Of a stretch of 64,000 nt of DNA, positions 11,130-21,744 are shown piece after piece. Each line of letters opens with the position of its first letter. Position 1 is the stretch's first letter. Made by a program: the position numbers and the translations under genes. The stretch is taken from positions 186,001 to 250,000 of the forward strand of contig JAJJXM010000028.1 of assembly GCA_024516155.1 (NCBI GenBank), written 5' to 3'. The DNA comes from Pyronema omphalodes (taxonomy: Eukaryota; Ascomycota; Pezizomycetes; Pezizales; Pyronemataceae). Under the pieces are notes generated by a model that was given only the letters and a program-made list of their open reading frames with translations, did not search any database and was not told the DNA's origin.

Positions 11130-12665
11130 CTAACTCTCCTTCGTCCCCACCCCAGGTGGCATTCCACTTTCCAAATCCCTCTCCTCTCCCCTTCTAATCC
11201 TTCTCAACACCAATATCACCACTGCGGTTGTAGCCGCAGCTCCAAGAAACAAGCTATCAAACCACATATCGACAAACTTCGGATCCAGGGGTGCACCCAA
11301 GGATTCCGACAGTACCGTGCTCATACTTGCGGGCAAGTTACTTCTCAACAACAAAGCTGAAGCCAAAACATAAACTGCCGATAACTGGGACACAAACAAT
11401 GGTAGGTTTGGGTTGTTATCGGAATTAACAGCTCCAGGTGCTACTCGCATTAACATGTTGATAGTTGTCATTACACTGCCTAAGGATCCGGCTATGATGA
11501 CGCCGGATAATAGGAACCCAATTTGTCGACTCCAGGCTGCGCGGTCGAGGTGTGGGTCCCAGTATTCGGCTAACAGGGCGAGGATGTTGTTGATTGGATC
11601 GGATTGAGAGAAACTGGATCTTCGTCTTTGAATTATGGGGAGATGAGCTATTGTTGTGGCACTGATACGGTAGAGACAGTAGATTGAGAAACCCCAGGAA
11701 ATGGTCTTTAGGATTCTTCCGGCGAGAGATTTGGCACGTTGTTGGGTTGATAGTCTTCGTTGGAAATCTGCTAATTCGGCAGCAAGGGAGGTTCGCATTG
11801 TTTCCAGGCCGGCAATTTCTTTAATCAATACAGCTTTCTCGGTGGTGTCTGCGTCACCACCTCGAACGGCGGAGAAGACTTTCGACATGATACCTTCGTT
11901 TGCTGGACCCTTTTCGGAGATCTTGCGTTCCAAGTATCGCAGCTTGTTGGTTTTGGTGATTAGGAGCTCTGAGGTTGCTTCTAAACCGGCGGAGGTACGA
12001 GCTATGTCGTTGTCGGATACGGTTTTCTCCTTTGCTCCAAAATTCTGCCAGGGGGTGGAAACACATCCGAAGCCTGATAAGAGAGCCATAAGGGATACTC
12101 CCACTACACCTACACGGGCTAAACACTCCTCTGATACTGTTCGCTCTGTAGATGCCCATACACCCATGTGACCCTTTACAATTGGTAGATTCCAGAATAA
12201 CCATAACCAACCTCCAAAAGCTGTTATCACCGCTAATGTCCTCCTTCCTTTGCTCCATTTGTTTTCGACCAGCGAGTATAACTCCAGCAATGGAATAGCA
12301 ACAATCAAGCAGATCAGAAGAATATGGATAGTAACTCGAAACGCAAACTTTCTAGCATCGGCTGAAACCCAATCGCTTACTTCGCAGAGAATCAACTCGG
12401 CCAATACGGCGGTGGAACCGAGAGTGGTGGAGAAGGCGAGAGCGGATAGGCGTTTTCGGGTGCGGGATTCGGTGGGTTGGCGAGGTCCACATAATGCTGG
12501 GAAGAGACGATGTAGAACGAGGATGCTAACAAGACTGAAGGTGAGGATGAAAGGGAGACAGCTCAGCAGATGCGGGAGAGGGAGTGTGCTGGAGGTCGAT
12601 GCGGAAGGTGGCCGACAGAGGTCGTCGCATTTTTCGTCGGCGGCCGCAGAGGGAAGGATGGCCAT
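11130..12665 (-). CDS. Golgi pH regulator (GPHR) / GTG-type ABA G-protein-coupled-receptor-like membrane protein
   Basis: Single-exon gene of 511 aa. Nine hydrophobic segments are visible at about 33-53, 72-93, 105-131, 144-160, 183-205, 314-335, 381-405, 422-442 and 469-487. A polar loop of about 108 aa (206-313) with charged, helical sequence separates the fifth and sixth. This nine-helix layout with a central cytosolic loop is the hallmark of the GPHR/GPR89/GTG family: a GPHR N-half and an ABA_GPCR C-half. Family members reside in Golgi or ER membranes; human GPHR acts as an anion channel needed for Golgi acidification, and plant GTGs were proposed as ABA-binding proteins. The fungal role is inferred. 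The start ATG at 12663-12665 precedes a short, polar N-terminus. It is divergent from the Mediator gene at 13523. Confidence 0.9.
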   Translation of the reverse strand: MAILPSAAADEKCDDLCRPPSASTSSTLPLPHLLSCLPFILTFSLVSILVLHRLFPALCGPRQPTESRTRKRLSALAFSTTLGSTAVLAELILCEVSDWVSADARKFAFRVTIHILLICLIVAIPLLELYSLVENKWSKGRRTLAVITAFGGWLWLFWNLPIVKGHMGVWASTERTVSEECLARVGVVGVSLMALLSGFGCVSTPWQNFGAKEKTVSDNDIARTSAGLEATSELLITKTNKLRYLERKISEKGPANEGIMSKVFSAVRGGDADTTEKAVLIKEIAGLETMRTSLAAELADFQRRLSTQQRAKSLAGRILKTISWGFSIYCLYRISATTIAHLPIIQRRRSSFSQSDPINNILALLAEYWDPHLDRAAWSRQIGFLLSGVIIAGSLGSVMTTINMLMRVAPGAVNSDNNPNLPLFVSQLSAVYVLASALLLRSNLPASMSTVLSESLGAPLDPKFVDMWFDSLFLGAAATTAVVILVLRRIRRGEERDLESGMPPGVGTKES

Positions 12666-13522
12666 GATGCCAGATAGGTTTGATGGGCTCGAGGTCTTGT
12701 GAACTCGAATTGTTTGTTGTTTTTACTGTGATTTGGAAACTGGTGAGGAAACCATGGAAGTTTAGAATGTTATGTTCTGTAAGATGATGCTGTGCTCTGT
12801 ACGTTGACGCTGTGTGCACTTTGCTGCAGAAAAGTAAGGGCTGCTGTAGGACAGAAACGAACAAAAACGGGGCTGTAAGTTAGAAAACGGAATGTAACGA
12901 TGCCCTTTTGCTGAAAGTGAGGTTTGGGTTCTTTGGTGTGAAGTGCTATCGACAGCTCGCGTGTATCTGTATTATGCAGTTTTCCAAGGAAGGCTGAGTT
13001 TATGCGGCCGCGCAAGCTGGGCGCGGGATCGGCGAGGGTGGTGTCCTAAGCGAGTGTAATGTTGTCGTGAACTGTTGCAACTTTGCAAAGTTTGTGGCTT
13101 TTTGAGTGGTCGTCGAGTGGTTGTTGTAATTGTAAAGATGAAAACAGTCGTGAGTAGAGAATTGAACAGTGATGATGATGAAGAATCCAGAAACAACGTT
13201 GCTTTGTGTAATCTCAGTCGTATGTATTCTTATGCAAAAATGTCCTCAGATCTGGGGTATATAGTAATCGTAGTAATCGAATCTGGAGATTGGAATCGCC
13301 GGATCCGCATTTCAGAATGCCCAGTTAGCCCTATCCTTTCCAAGTTTCGCCCGCATTTGAAACACCGGATCACCCCTTTGTTACTACTCCAAATTAGGCT
13401 ACTCCGAGTGATACCCTGTGTTAGGACAGCTTCCAGAAGCTCGAGCTCTTTTCGCCTTTGTAGCCGCATCTGAGCATCTAGCCTTCTTCGCTGTGATCTA
13501 CCACCATTAGTTCCACACAGTG
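12666..13522. promoter_or_regulatory. Shared intergenic region between divergent GPHR and Med27 genes
   Basis: An 857-bp gap between two divergent start codons, so it must hold both promoters. No open frame in it has a recognisable signature. CT-rich sequence and a TATA-like GGTATATAG (about 13256-13264) lie on the Med27 side. Individual transcription-factor sites are not assigned. Confidence 0.55.
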
Positions 13523-14937
13523 ATGTCGCGACTACCAGCACCGCCAGCAGCGAATTTACCAGCAGCAGATGTCAGCGAAAATCCCGACGAAGCAGAAGCC
13601 AAACTTCTTGAGCAGCTGCGGGAGTTAGATGAGCTACATACACGAGTAAGTTTGGAACCCGAGCCGTTGCGAGAGCGTGGGAAACGACGTCAGAGCATCT
13701 GAGGAGTTGTCGAGATGTCGGAGCACCAAGTCTTGTGTCGCTACAAACAAAGTTGACAAACAACTTCACGAACTCCCAGCTGATAAGGAAATAGTTAATA
13801 GGTTTACGAACTATTATGCCCACTCTTCTATGGCCCATACGCGCGAGTTATCCAGATCGTGAGTCCCTACTATTACCTCATACCTCCGCCGTGGCGCGAA
13901 ACAACGCGGAGACGGGACGGCGCGAAGCGAACGCGGAGAGTGCGGCCACCCCGGCCGATAAGCATGAGACAAGCCATTGGCCAACATCCACATATTTGTT
14001 TACTCCGCCGCCAAAGAATCCGCAGCCGCGCCTTGTCTCCGTCCCCGCTTTGTTTCCGCTTGAACTATTTTGCCCCGCCGCATACACAGAAATGCTAACG
14101 TACTCTAGCATCGCGGATGTTTGACGACCTCTCCCATCGTGTCCTCAAGGCCAGTGAAGATATAAAAGTGTTCAACCAAAAGTGGGTTAAAAACACTCAC
14201 GTCTTCGAAAACGCTCAAAAGTCATCACAAGACACTTCAACTCCCGAAACTCGTCTCTACCCCCACGACCTCTTCCTACCCCCCGAAACTTTGAGAAGCG
14301 ATACCGAAGTAGTAGAAATTAAAGTCGAAACCCCAATCAAGACGGCAGAGGATGAAGAGCCCCAGGTTCGGGATACTACCTTTGAGGAAATTGAGGAAGT
14401 CATCGAGGAGTTTTCTGGACGGTTGATGCATAGAAATGTTAAAATTGAACATACTGAGGATAAGATTATTGTAAGTTTCAGTTCCCAAATATACAGAATC
14501 AATAGACAGATAGAGGGGACGATAAAGAAAATAAAAAGATTAATAATATCACATCCACTAACACCCCACAGGTTAACCTTCCTCCCCCAGCCAATCTATC
14601 ATTCACCATCAGCCTCACCCCGCATTCAACTACCCCATTCACCGTAACCTCCGTCTCAACACCCCCCTCTAAAGCCCCCCGAAACCGCACCTCCACGCCT
14701 CAACGCCAACTCCATCTGCATAACTCAATCATGCGCTCTATATCCGGTCGACAATGGCCCGGAAATCTAGAAGTATTATTAGAGATGCTAGCAAGTTATA
14801 AAACTATATTTACAGAGACTTGCGAGAAATGCAAGTCGGTAACTACAGGCCAGAATCTGGAGTTGGCAACGGTCAGGAAAGCGGTATTGGTGAAGGGAGA
14901 GAGGAAATGGGTCGCTGCTCATGAGGGATGTTGCTAG
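13523..14937 (+). CDS. MED27: Mediator of RNA polymerase II transcription subunit 27 (Med27)
   Basis: Exons deduced as 13523-13645, 13795-13858, 14109-14470 and 14572-14937 (304 aa). The second exon is only 64 nt, and the first two introns are 149 and 250 bp. The N-terminal half is helical: LLEQLRELDELHTR, then an LRTIMPTLLWP segment, then LKASEDIKVFNQKW, the usual Med27 order. The C-terminal Med27 domain contains YKTIFTETCEKC with C267 and C270, then W and AAHEGCC with H300 and C303; this Cys/His set is the family's conserved C-terminal motif. Med27 belongs to the Mediator tail and upper-middle region in the nucleus and links activators to Pol II. Exon 2 has the weakest splice support: its acceptor was chosen because only that one keeps phase and gives the conserved LR...P segment. 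Confidence 0.82.
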
Positions 14938-15907
14938 AAGAAACATCATCTGAGTATGCGGAGCATGGATATGGAGAGAACCGAACAGGTGAAGAGAACA
15001 GTAAAGTTGGAGAGAAACATGAACAAGGAAAACAACATCGCAACAAACAATAAACAAAGAACAAAGACCAATCCTTCACTAAAGAGCGTAGCGGAAAGAG
15101 GCAACAGTACAATATCTTATTCGAAAGTGAAGAAGGAATAAAAGGCAATTTCGGCGGAACTTGGTATCCTGAAACTGCTGAAACTAGTATTAATCCAGAT
15201 TATAATCCTGGCCCTGATCCCGATGTTGATGCAGGTAAAGGATATGGTCTTGGTCTTGATACTGGAAAAGGAAATGGTCTTGGTTATGCCTTGAGCGAGA
15301 TTGTAAGATGTTGATGGAACTGAGTTGTCCGGTGTTGATGGACCTTGTTATGTCGTAAATTGTCACTTTAATGGGTAAATTAATTCTTTTTTTTATTTCT
15401 CTCTTTCTTTTTTTTCTCTCTTTTCTTCTTTTTTGTCTTTCTTTCTTTCTTGTTTTTCTCTCTTTTTTTGTGTGTGTGTGTGTGAGATCATTTCTGATAT
15501 TTGTGGCTTTCTTTTTGTTGCTGCTAATGTTTTTTTTTGTTGATGTGTTTTTTTTCTTTGTGTAATCATAACTTTATAGATGGCGTTTTTTGTTTTTTGT
15601 TTTTTATTGAGTTTTTAGTTGTTATTTTGTTTATGTTTATGTGTTTAGCTGCTTTTGCTGATTTTGCTGATTTTGCTGTGAGGTGTCGTGAGGTGTAAAT
15701 AGAAAAAAAAAATTAAAAAAAATTAAAAAAACATTAATACAAAAAAACATTAATACAAAAAAACAAAAAAAAACAAAAAAAAAAAACGAAAATGAAAATC
15801 AAAAAAAAAAAATAGATTAAGAAGCCCCGGAGTAGGAAAACCACCGCGCGATTCTCCATGACCGCCGCCCAGCGCCCACACACCGAAGAAAAGCTATGAG
15901 TTATATA
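14938..15907. other. Med27 3' region and T/A-rich intergenic DNA
   Basis: No gene seen. About 15370-15600 is very T-rich on the plus strand with a GT dinucleotide run (about 15469-15485); 15700-15815 is A-rich with repeated AAAAAAACATTAATAC-type units. The first 200-400 bases are likely the Med27 3' UTR. A short GATCCTGATG/GGTCTTGATACTGG-like repeat (about 15190-15290) reads as a Gly/Asp-rich frame but has no start or family match. Confidence 0.55.
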
Positions 15908-15916
15908 TTATAATAA

Positions 15917-16085
15917 CGGAAATTATGCAGGATGCCCCCCCAAAAAGGCGAAATTTGCAATATACCCCCGTCTATGCAGGATGCCCCTCGCTTAGGTAGT
16001 GAACACCCGCCTTCAGCGCCGGGCGCCAAATTTTTCACACATGTTTTTTTTCCTTGCTTGCAGATAAATATTTTGAATCCACTTC
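15917..16085. repeat. Left terminal inverted repeat of the MULE
   Basis: 169 bp. It contains two direct copies of TATGCAGGATGCCCC (15924-15938 and 15973-15987) whose starts are 49 bp apart. It pairs with 16289-16473. The inner end is CCACTTC at 16079-16085. Confidence 0.88.
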
Positions 16086-16288
16086 TGCACCTCTGACTTT
16101 GCAAAGCGAATATCAAACCGCATATCTACGGCCCATTTGTGGATAGCCAGTTTAAACTCGCAAAACGTGGGAAAATCATCTCCAAGGTGTAGTGCATGTC
16201 GAGAGATCGGGTCAGCTGCGTTAGGATCGATGCTGGTAGTCAGAGAATTTGTGCGCTCTATTGTTGTTGTGGTTGAGGATAATATCAT
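16013..16288 (-). pseudogene. Transposase N-terminal fragment inside the MULE
   Basis: Open frame of 91 codons on the minus strand filling the core and running into the left terminus. Residues 36-66 (16091-16183) contain GDDFPTFCEFKLAIHKWAV and then a basic/aromatic stretch ending in RFAKSE. From memory this resembles the N-terminal region of fungal MULE transposases, where a phenylalanine-rich segment precedes a KWA(I/V) motif and a basic DNA-binding part. The catalytic DDE domain is absent, so it is a deletion remnant and the element would need transposase supplied elsewhere. No similarity search was possible. Confidence 0.5.
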
Positions 16289-16473
16289 GAAGTGGAATCA
16301 AAATCTTTACCTGCAAGCGAGGAAAAAAAAACACACGTGAAAAATCTGTAGCCCGCTGTAGGCGCTGTATTCAATATGGGCGGGTGAGCTCTACCTAAGC
16401 GAGGGGCATCCTGCATAGACGGGGGTATATTGCAAATTTCGTGTTTTTTCGGGGGCATCCTGCATAATTTCCG
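16289..16473. repeat. Right terminal inverted repeat of the MULE
   Basis: 185 bp, the inverted partner of 15917-16085. The inverted copies of the 15-mer lie at 16403-16417 and 16452-16466, again with starts 49 bp apart. It is slightly longer than the left end because of indels around 16340-16385. Confidence 0.88.
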
Positions 16474-16482
16474 TTATAATAA

Positions 16483-19400
16483 ATTCCAAGCTATCGTTTA
16501 TTCATTCGACCCTACTGTTTGTTTTTTTTTTTTTTTTTTTTTTTTTGTTTTTTTTCTTGATTAAAATGCTCATTACATATTTATGTATGTATGTACATGT
16601 ATATTATAATTCATTAATCTCGACCTTGATCATAATCTTAATCTTAATTACCCCGGCCTTAACTCTGAAGCCTTGGATATATGTCTAGTCTAGTATATAT
16701 ACGTCGTTCCGTTATTCCGTTATTCCGTCGGTTCGTTACAATGTCAGTGTTACAGTACTATAATGTTACTTCAGTTTAGCTTCTATTGTGAAGCTCTGGG
16801 ATTTATAGAGAATATAATATATATGGAATCGTAAAACCTGGAACTGGTTAAACTGGTTGAACTGGTCGAACTGGTTGAACTGGTTGAACTGGTTGAACTC
16901 ATGTTATGTACTTATTCAGTGTTCCTGGTTTTGGCTTTTGGCTTTTGGGTTTCGATTTTGTGGTTTCTTGGGGTTTCTTGGGGGTTTCTTGGGGTTTTGT
17001 CTTCATATACTTCTTCTGCATAATGTCTTTGATGTTTTCGGTAATTTTTATGGCAAGGTTTAGGTTTAGGTTAAGGTTGGGATTAAGTTAATGTTTGGGT
17101 TGAGACAAAAAACTTAAAACTTAAAACTTGAAACTTGAGGTTGAGATTAAGTTTGATTGGGGTAGTTTCAGGCTTGTATATTAAGTTTAAGTCTGTGAGT
17201 TAAGTTTAAGTTTATCTTTGAGTCTGATTAGGAGAAATTATTGGAAATTGTAAACCATATCCCCTATGTACACCAGAAATTCTCAATAACTCAATAACTC
17301 ACCAACTTCCAAGACTCCAAGACTCCAAGTCAAAGTCAAAGTCAATGCAATACCGCTTTTCCATATTCCAAGTTTTTTCATTTTCCTTCTTATTTCACAG
17401 CAGACTCCTTCACCTGGTATTATAATCTCTCTTTAACTGGCTCTATGTATGTATGTTCCGTTTTTCCTTGAGATTCAATGAAATGAATCTTTTTTTGCTT
17501 TAGAATTTTGGTTTATCTTCCTCCATGATTAGTTCGATTCTTCTTGTTTACCACTAATTGTGCCTCGAACTTCGACTAGATGTTTTCATTGCTTGGTTCT
17601 TGTGATTCCCTGTTGCGTTGAAAGTTGGAAGTTGAAAGTTTCAAGGAGCAGTGTGGTAGTGTAGCAGTGTAGCAGTATAGCACGTATATATATACCTACA
17701 TCCTACATACATACCTTATACCACACACCTTCCGAGCCACTTCCATAAACTAAAACAGTATAACCCTTTATCCCACAGTCACTTCATCCTTTAGATTTTC
17801 TTCTCACTAACAGAAAATCTATTCTTATCCCTCCCATCTCCATCCTCATCCTCATCTTATACTCCCACTCCCACTCCCCCATCCCCCCTTCTCTGCTCTT
17901 CTCGATGTAACTATCCAAACTTCATTCTTCCGCTAAAGAGTTTTCATGATGTTTAATCAGTAAACACTGAACACCCCACCCCACCCCGTCTTCGGTAATA
18001 CGTCACTCTGGCCTGTCTAAGTATCTCCGCCGCGGATGACGAGATGAAATTAATAGGTACAGAAGATATTGAGTGCCAGGTCGGGGTATTTGGTTCTATA
18101 GATTATGTATCCCCACTTTCTATGACGCGTACCGTTATCCATCTGCTGTCCCACTATGCAGAGATGACAAGTTTTGTATGGCATTTTGAGGCTATGAATT
18201 TTGAAATACTAATTCGTTTGATCCAAAGGTATCATATTTTCGAAAGCTTATTGTATATCTAGGAGGTCTTTTAAATGGTGATGCACAACTACAAGCGTAG
18301 AATGGACACACATGAAACAATCGATAAGTTACTGTGCTAAGTAATACTGCTGTATGCCGACTCACTTCTTTCATTAAAAAATCCATATCCCCTAACAATT
18401 CACATACATAATCCTAATCTGAATGACATTTGATCAAATACGACACCTCCATAACAAGTAATATATCATAACCAGATCCCATCCGCTGAACCGCCATCGC
18501 ATGCCGGAGGCCGATACTTTACTCCTTCTTTTACATTTCAAAGTATTCCTAGCATCTCATATCTCTATTTCAAGCCCATAAATCGAAAACCTTTGATCCA
18601 TAGCTAGAAGACAAGGAAGAACACTGACATACCTGTAATTCTGTTCAATCACTCCTCAAAACTGTGCAATATTTCAGAGCAGAATACAACACACTTCCGA
18701 CTTACTCTCAGCTGCTAAAGCTGCAGAGGATGATGCTGGGGTTGTGAAAACTTTGGAGGCTTTACTCAAAAAAACAAAATCAGAAAAACACTTACATTTG
18801 TAAAATTGTATATCCACATTCAATCTGTGAATCATACATTCCTTTGCATTCTTCTTGCTATGATACAATGTGGTAGGCCGACTGGGACTGTGATGGAGAA
18901 GTCTGGGAGATGTTGACGTATTTCTAGACAGAAAGTCGTTTCGATGTGACTGTCGAAAAAAAACGTCCTGGGTTAATTAATTGTGGCTACACCAGGATTC
19001 CTGGATCTCATTCTAAAATGGGTTTTGGTCAGCTGAAGTTTGACTTGGATATTCTATAGAGTGTTAAGCGGACTTTTGAGATACCAGTAATCCTCTGAAA
19101 TAGCCAATTTTATTTTTCGGTGCTCCATATCTCGAGCTGAGCTTGTGTTGTCAGGGATTCTCATATGTCATCGTTTTACTAGCCAAGATAATTCGGACAC
19201 ATCCAGTTGTATCCGAGCACATCTGATGATCTAGACAACACAAAAAACGACAACACTTCGTGCTGCATGATATTGCTGTTTGTTAGTAGTTCTGGGCGGA
19301 TCTGGTGTTTATTTTTTTAGGCTCTATGTCTCGAGCTGATGGTCGTCTTGGCCAGACGCACGAAAGTCTGGACAAGACACTTAGATGCTCGGTCACATTT

Positions 19401-20302
19401 TCCGATTGATTCCTGTATTCTGGGGTTGCGAATTTACGTTACGTGACTATAAACACCCATGAATCAGTACGGTTTCCTTGATGTAGACGTAGACGACAGT
19501 ATGAATGCCGGTGCATGTACTAACCTGGATTTTGAGCAGGACCTTCCTGCAAATGAGGGTTAAAAGGGCCCAACGGCATATCCATGATCAATCCACCATA
19601 AACTCCCGATGATTAGGGCGAGTACCAATTCCAACGAGTGATTTCATATTCGTTTAGGCGGTCGTAACGGTTCCCGAAGGCGGCTGGCTTAGTACAGTAA
19701 TAACGGTATATCATATCAAAGAGTGCAACTAAAATGTCAGCGGACGATCACCTAAAAAACAAATAAACATGCAAAACAGCGAAATGAGGTGAAGGCATGT
19801 AAATGCATCATTATAAAGGAAGTGTGTGTATCTGGCTGGATGTTGCAAGCTCTTTAAGGGACGGAGAAACGAAAAAGCAACATGGAAGTGGACGTAAGTG
19901 AAGAGTAGGATGACTTGGGAAGGGGAGGAGATACGGTCAAAGATACGGTTTATAAAGGTGGAAATGGAAGTGCTCAGAGGTGGAAGACAGAAAGCCGATC
20001 CCGCCCGCTGACACACTTTCACCAGCATACCGTCTGTTTGAGTAAATACTGCCATCCCGGCGACTAGACGCGGCGAAAATCTCAAAAACCTCAAGCTTCC
20101 AAGCCGAGGATTGTAATATGAGTGATACGTTGTGAAGTTTTAAGAATTTCAGTTTACACTACCGCGGTACTATTCGCTAAACCTGGTTTCTGGAATATGC
20201 TCCCCGTTTTTGGATATCCAAGCCCGTAAATTGGCAATATAGTACAAGATTTTTTGTCTACCCTTCTATCCACCAGTTCTACCACTCCCACACAAGCACT
20301 GC
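16483..20302. other. Intergenic region, no gene recognised
   Basis: Contains a poly-T run (about 16523-16546), a GAACTGGTT repeat (about 16850-16897), GGTTTAGG/TTAAGTTT-type low complexity (17060-17220) and CT-rich DNA (17800-17900). From about 18000 to 20200 satellites are nearly absent and the sequence looks like ordinary unique DNA with broken frames. Two diverged copies of a segment around TCTCGAGCTGA occur at about 19120-19160 and 19320-19360. I could not assemble a gene from it. Confidence 0.5.
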
Positions 20303-21381
20303 TTATGCACTCGCCTCCTTGCTGCTCTCAAGCTCCTTTACTGCATCCATAACAGGGGTTGTTGACGTGCGAACGGTAACATCGTTGATCTTAACAATGT
20401 TCTCCTTGTAGGGATGACCGGGTCCCTCGAAAACTAGTTGATGTCAGCTTCTGTATCTCAAATTTCATCCTTCCACCGAGTCCTTTCTAATCCTCCTTTT
20501 GCTGCCATAGTCCTCCTCCTGCCCTCCTCCCATTCTTCACGTCCGTTCACCTCACACATCCCTCGCCTTCATTCGTCCATAACGTACCTCTTAACCTCGC
20601 CAATCTAATGTCACGAAGTCTGTTCTTTGGCAGCATACCGCTGACAGCCCTCTTCAAAACCTCACCACCTCCGTACTTTGCCATCATGCGCTCCATGGTG
20701 ATCTCCTGCAGTCTTCCGGGTCTGGTGGAGTGACTGTAGTACTTCTTCTTCTCCTTCTTCTTTCCGGTGGTGTGGAGGTCGTGGCATCCGACAGCTACAA
20801 CGTAATCACCGCAGTCCGCTGCTATTCGTCAGTGGTGCTCAAAACAGCAATTTTTTTTCGTGTATTCCCCAAACAATCTCCCCACAACCTGCCGGTAGTC
20901 ATCCGGTTCCTCCGGTGCCTCTTTGCGCCCTCCTCTCTCCCCCAAATATTCAACCAACCGCTGCAACGCGAAGGACCGGAGGACCAGATAACTTAGAAAC
21001 TGGCGAAGGAAGGAACCGGAGGAGAGTGAAAACGTGTTTATGGTGTGGAAACGTACTGCCGGGGTTGAAGATGGGCTTGTGCTTTCCCATGAGGGTGATA
21101 GCAATCTGTGTCGCAATTCTTCCGAGAGACCGCTGGTCAGCAGCCATGTCGATAAGGTGCCATGACCTAGCGTAGGCGAGGGACGTCTATTCCGCGCGTC
21201 AGTTGACAATTCCACATTCCGCGTTTCCAGATCTTCCAAAGTTTCCAAAGCCGCAATTCCGTAGGATTCCTTCAGTTGGAGATTTTCGGGGTTCGAAATT
21301 TGAAGAATTTGGTGACCGGCAGGATCGCAAGGACGAAAGGTATGTCAAGGGGAAACGTACCCTTCCAATGTTCTGCGACAT
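20303..21381 (-). CDS. MRPL23: Mitochondrial large-subunit ribosomal protein uL13m (yeast MRPL23 orthologue)
   Basis: Minus-strand exons: 21361-21381 (MSQNIGR), 21057-21186, 20588-20818 and 20303-20433, giving 170 aa. All junctions keep phase. The product matches uL13m along its length: AYARSWHLIDMAADQRSLGR near the N-terminus, MGKHKPIFNPG, DCGDYVVAV, a Lys-rich loop, HSTRPGRLQEITM, KRAVSGMLPKNRLR, then RVFEGPGHPYKENI. The N-terminal MSQ-I-G start closely resembles the yeast protein and fixes the 21-nt first exon. The product sits in the mitoribosomal large subunit and binds 21S rRNA; import is expected without a long presequence, as in yeast. It is divergent from ccs1 with a 363-bp gap. Confidence is high for identity and exon structure. 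Confidence 0.93.
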
Positions 21382-21744
21382 GATTGCGTATGGCGGGAGT
21401 CTGGTGTAGCTACCGACGGCGTGAGGCTACAACTTTTCGTGATCTTCACTTACCCGGATGCTCTCGTGCATCTTTTTTACCATTCCTATTTTACACTAGA
21501 CCCTACATCCCTGGTTCTGAGCACCCCGCCACGGGAAACGCCGGCCCTGGGTCACCCCACCTCAGTGGTGGAAGCTTTGCTCCGGATTTCAAAGCATCGG
21601 AGGTGCTGCAGCAAAGACGCGATTATTCCGGCGGTCACGAACAAATATTTAAGGGCCCTCTGACGCAATCGCACCGCGAACCAACCGAAGTTGCGAAATT
21701 TGAATATAGAAACGAAACGAAGTTACTTTCCACGACTTATAACA
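21382..21744. promoter_or_regulatory. Divergent promoter between uL13m and ccs1
   Basis: A 363-bp interval between the two start codons, which must contain both core promoters and 5' leaders. A 161-codon open frame (21384-21869) crosses it and runs into the first ccs1 intron; it has no recognisable domain and conflicts with the ccs1 model, so it is not called. No specific binding site is assigned. Confidence 0.6.

Larger units (their letters stand above)
15908..16482. mobile_element. Mutator-like (MULE) non-autonomous DNA transposon with 9-bp target-site duplication
   Basis: The element is 15917-16473 (557 bp), flanked on both sides by the same 9-bp direct repeat TTATAATAA (15908-15916 and 16474-16482). 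It begins CGGAAATTATGCAGG and ends with the exact reverse complement. The inverted termini are long: 15917-16085 against 16289-16473, identical in several blocks (including TCTATGCAGGATGCCCCTCG) with small indels. A 9-bp duplication with termini of this length is characteristic of MULEs. The core carries a minus-strand coding-like fragment (listed separately). The termini are well preserved, so the insertion is not ancient. Confidence 0.9.

Noticed and set aside
11701..12171. 156-codon plus-strand frame inside the GPHR gene
   Set aside because: Antisense shadow of a clearly conserved nine-helix membrane protein.
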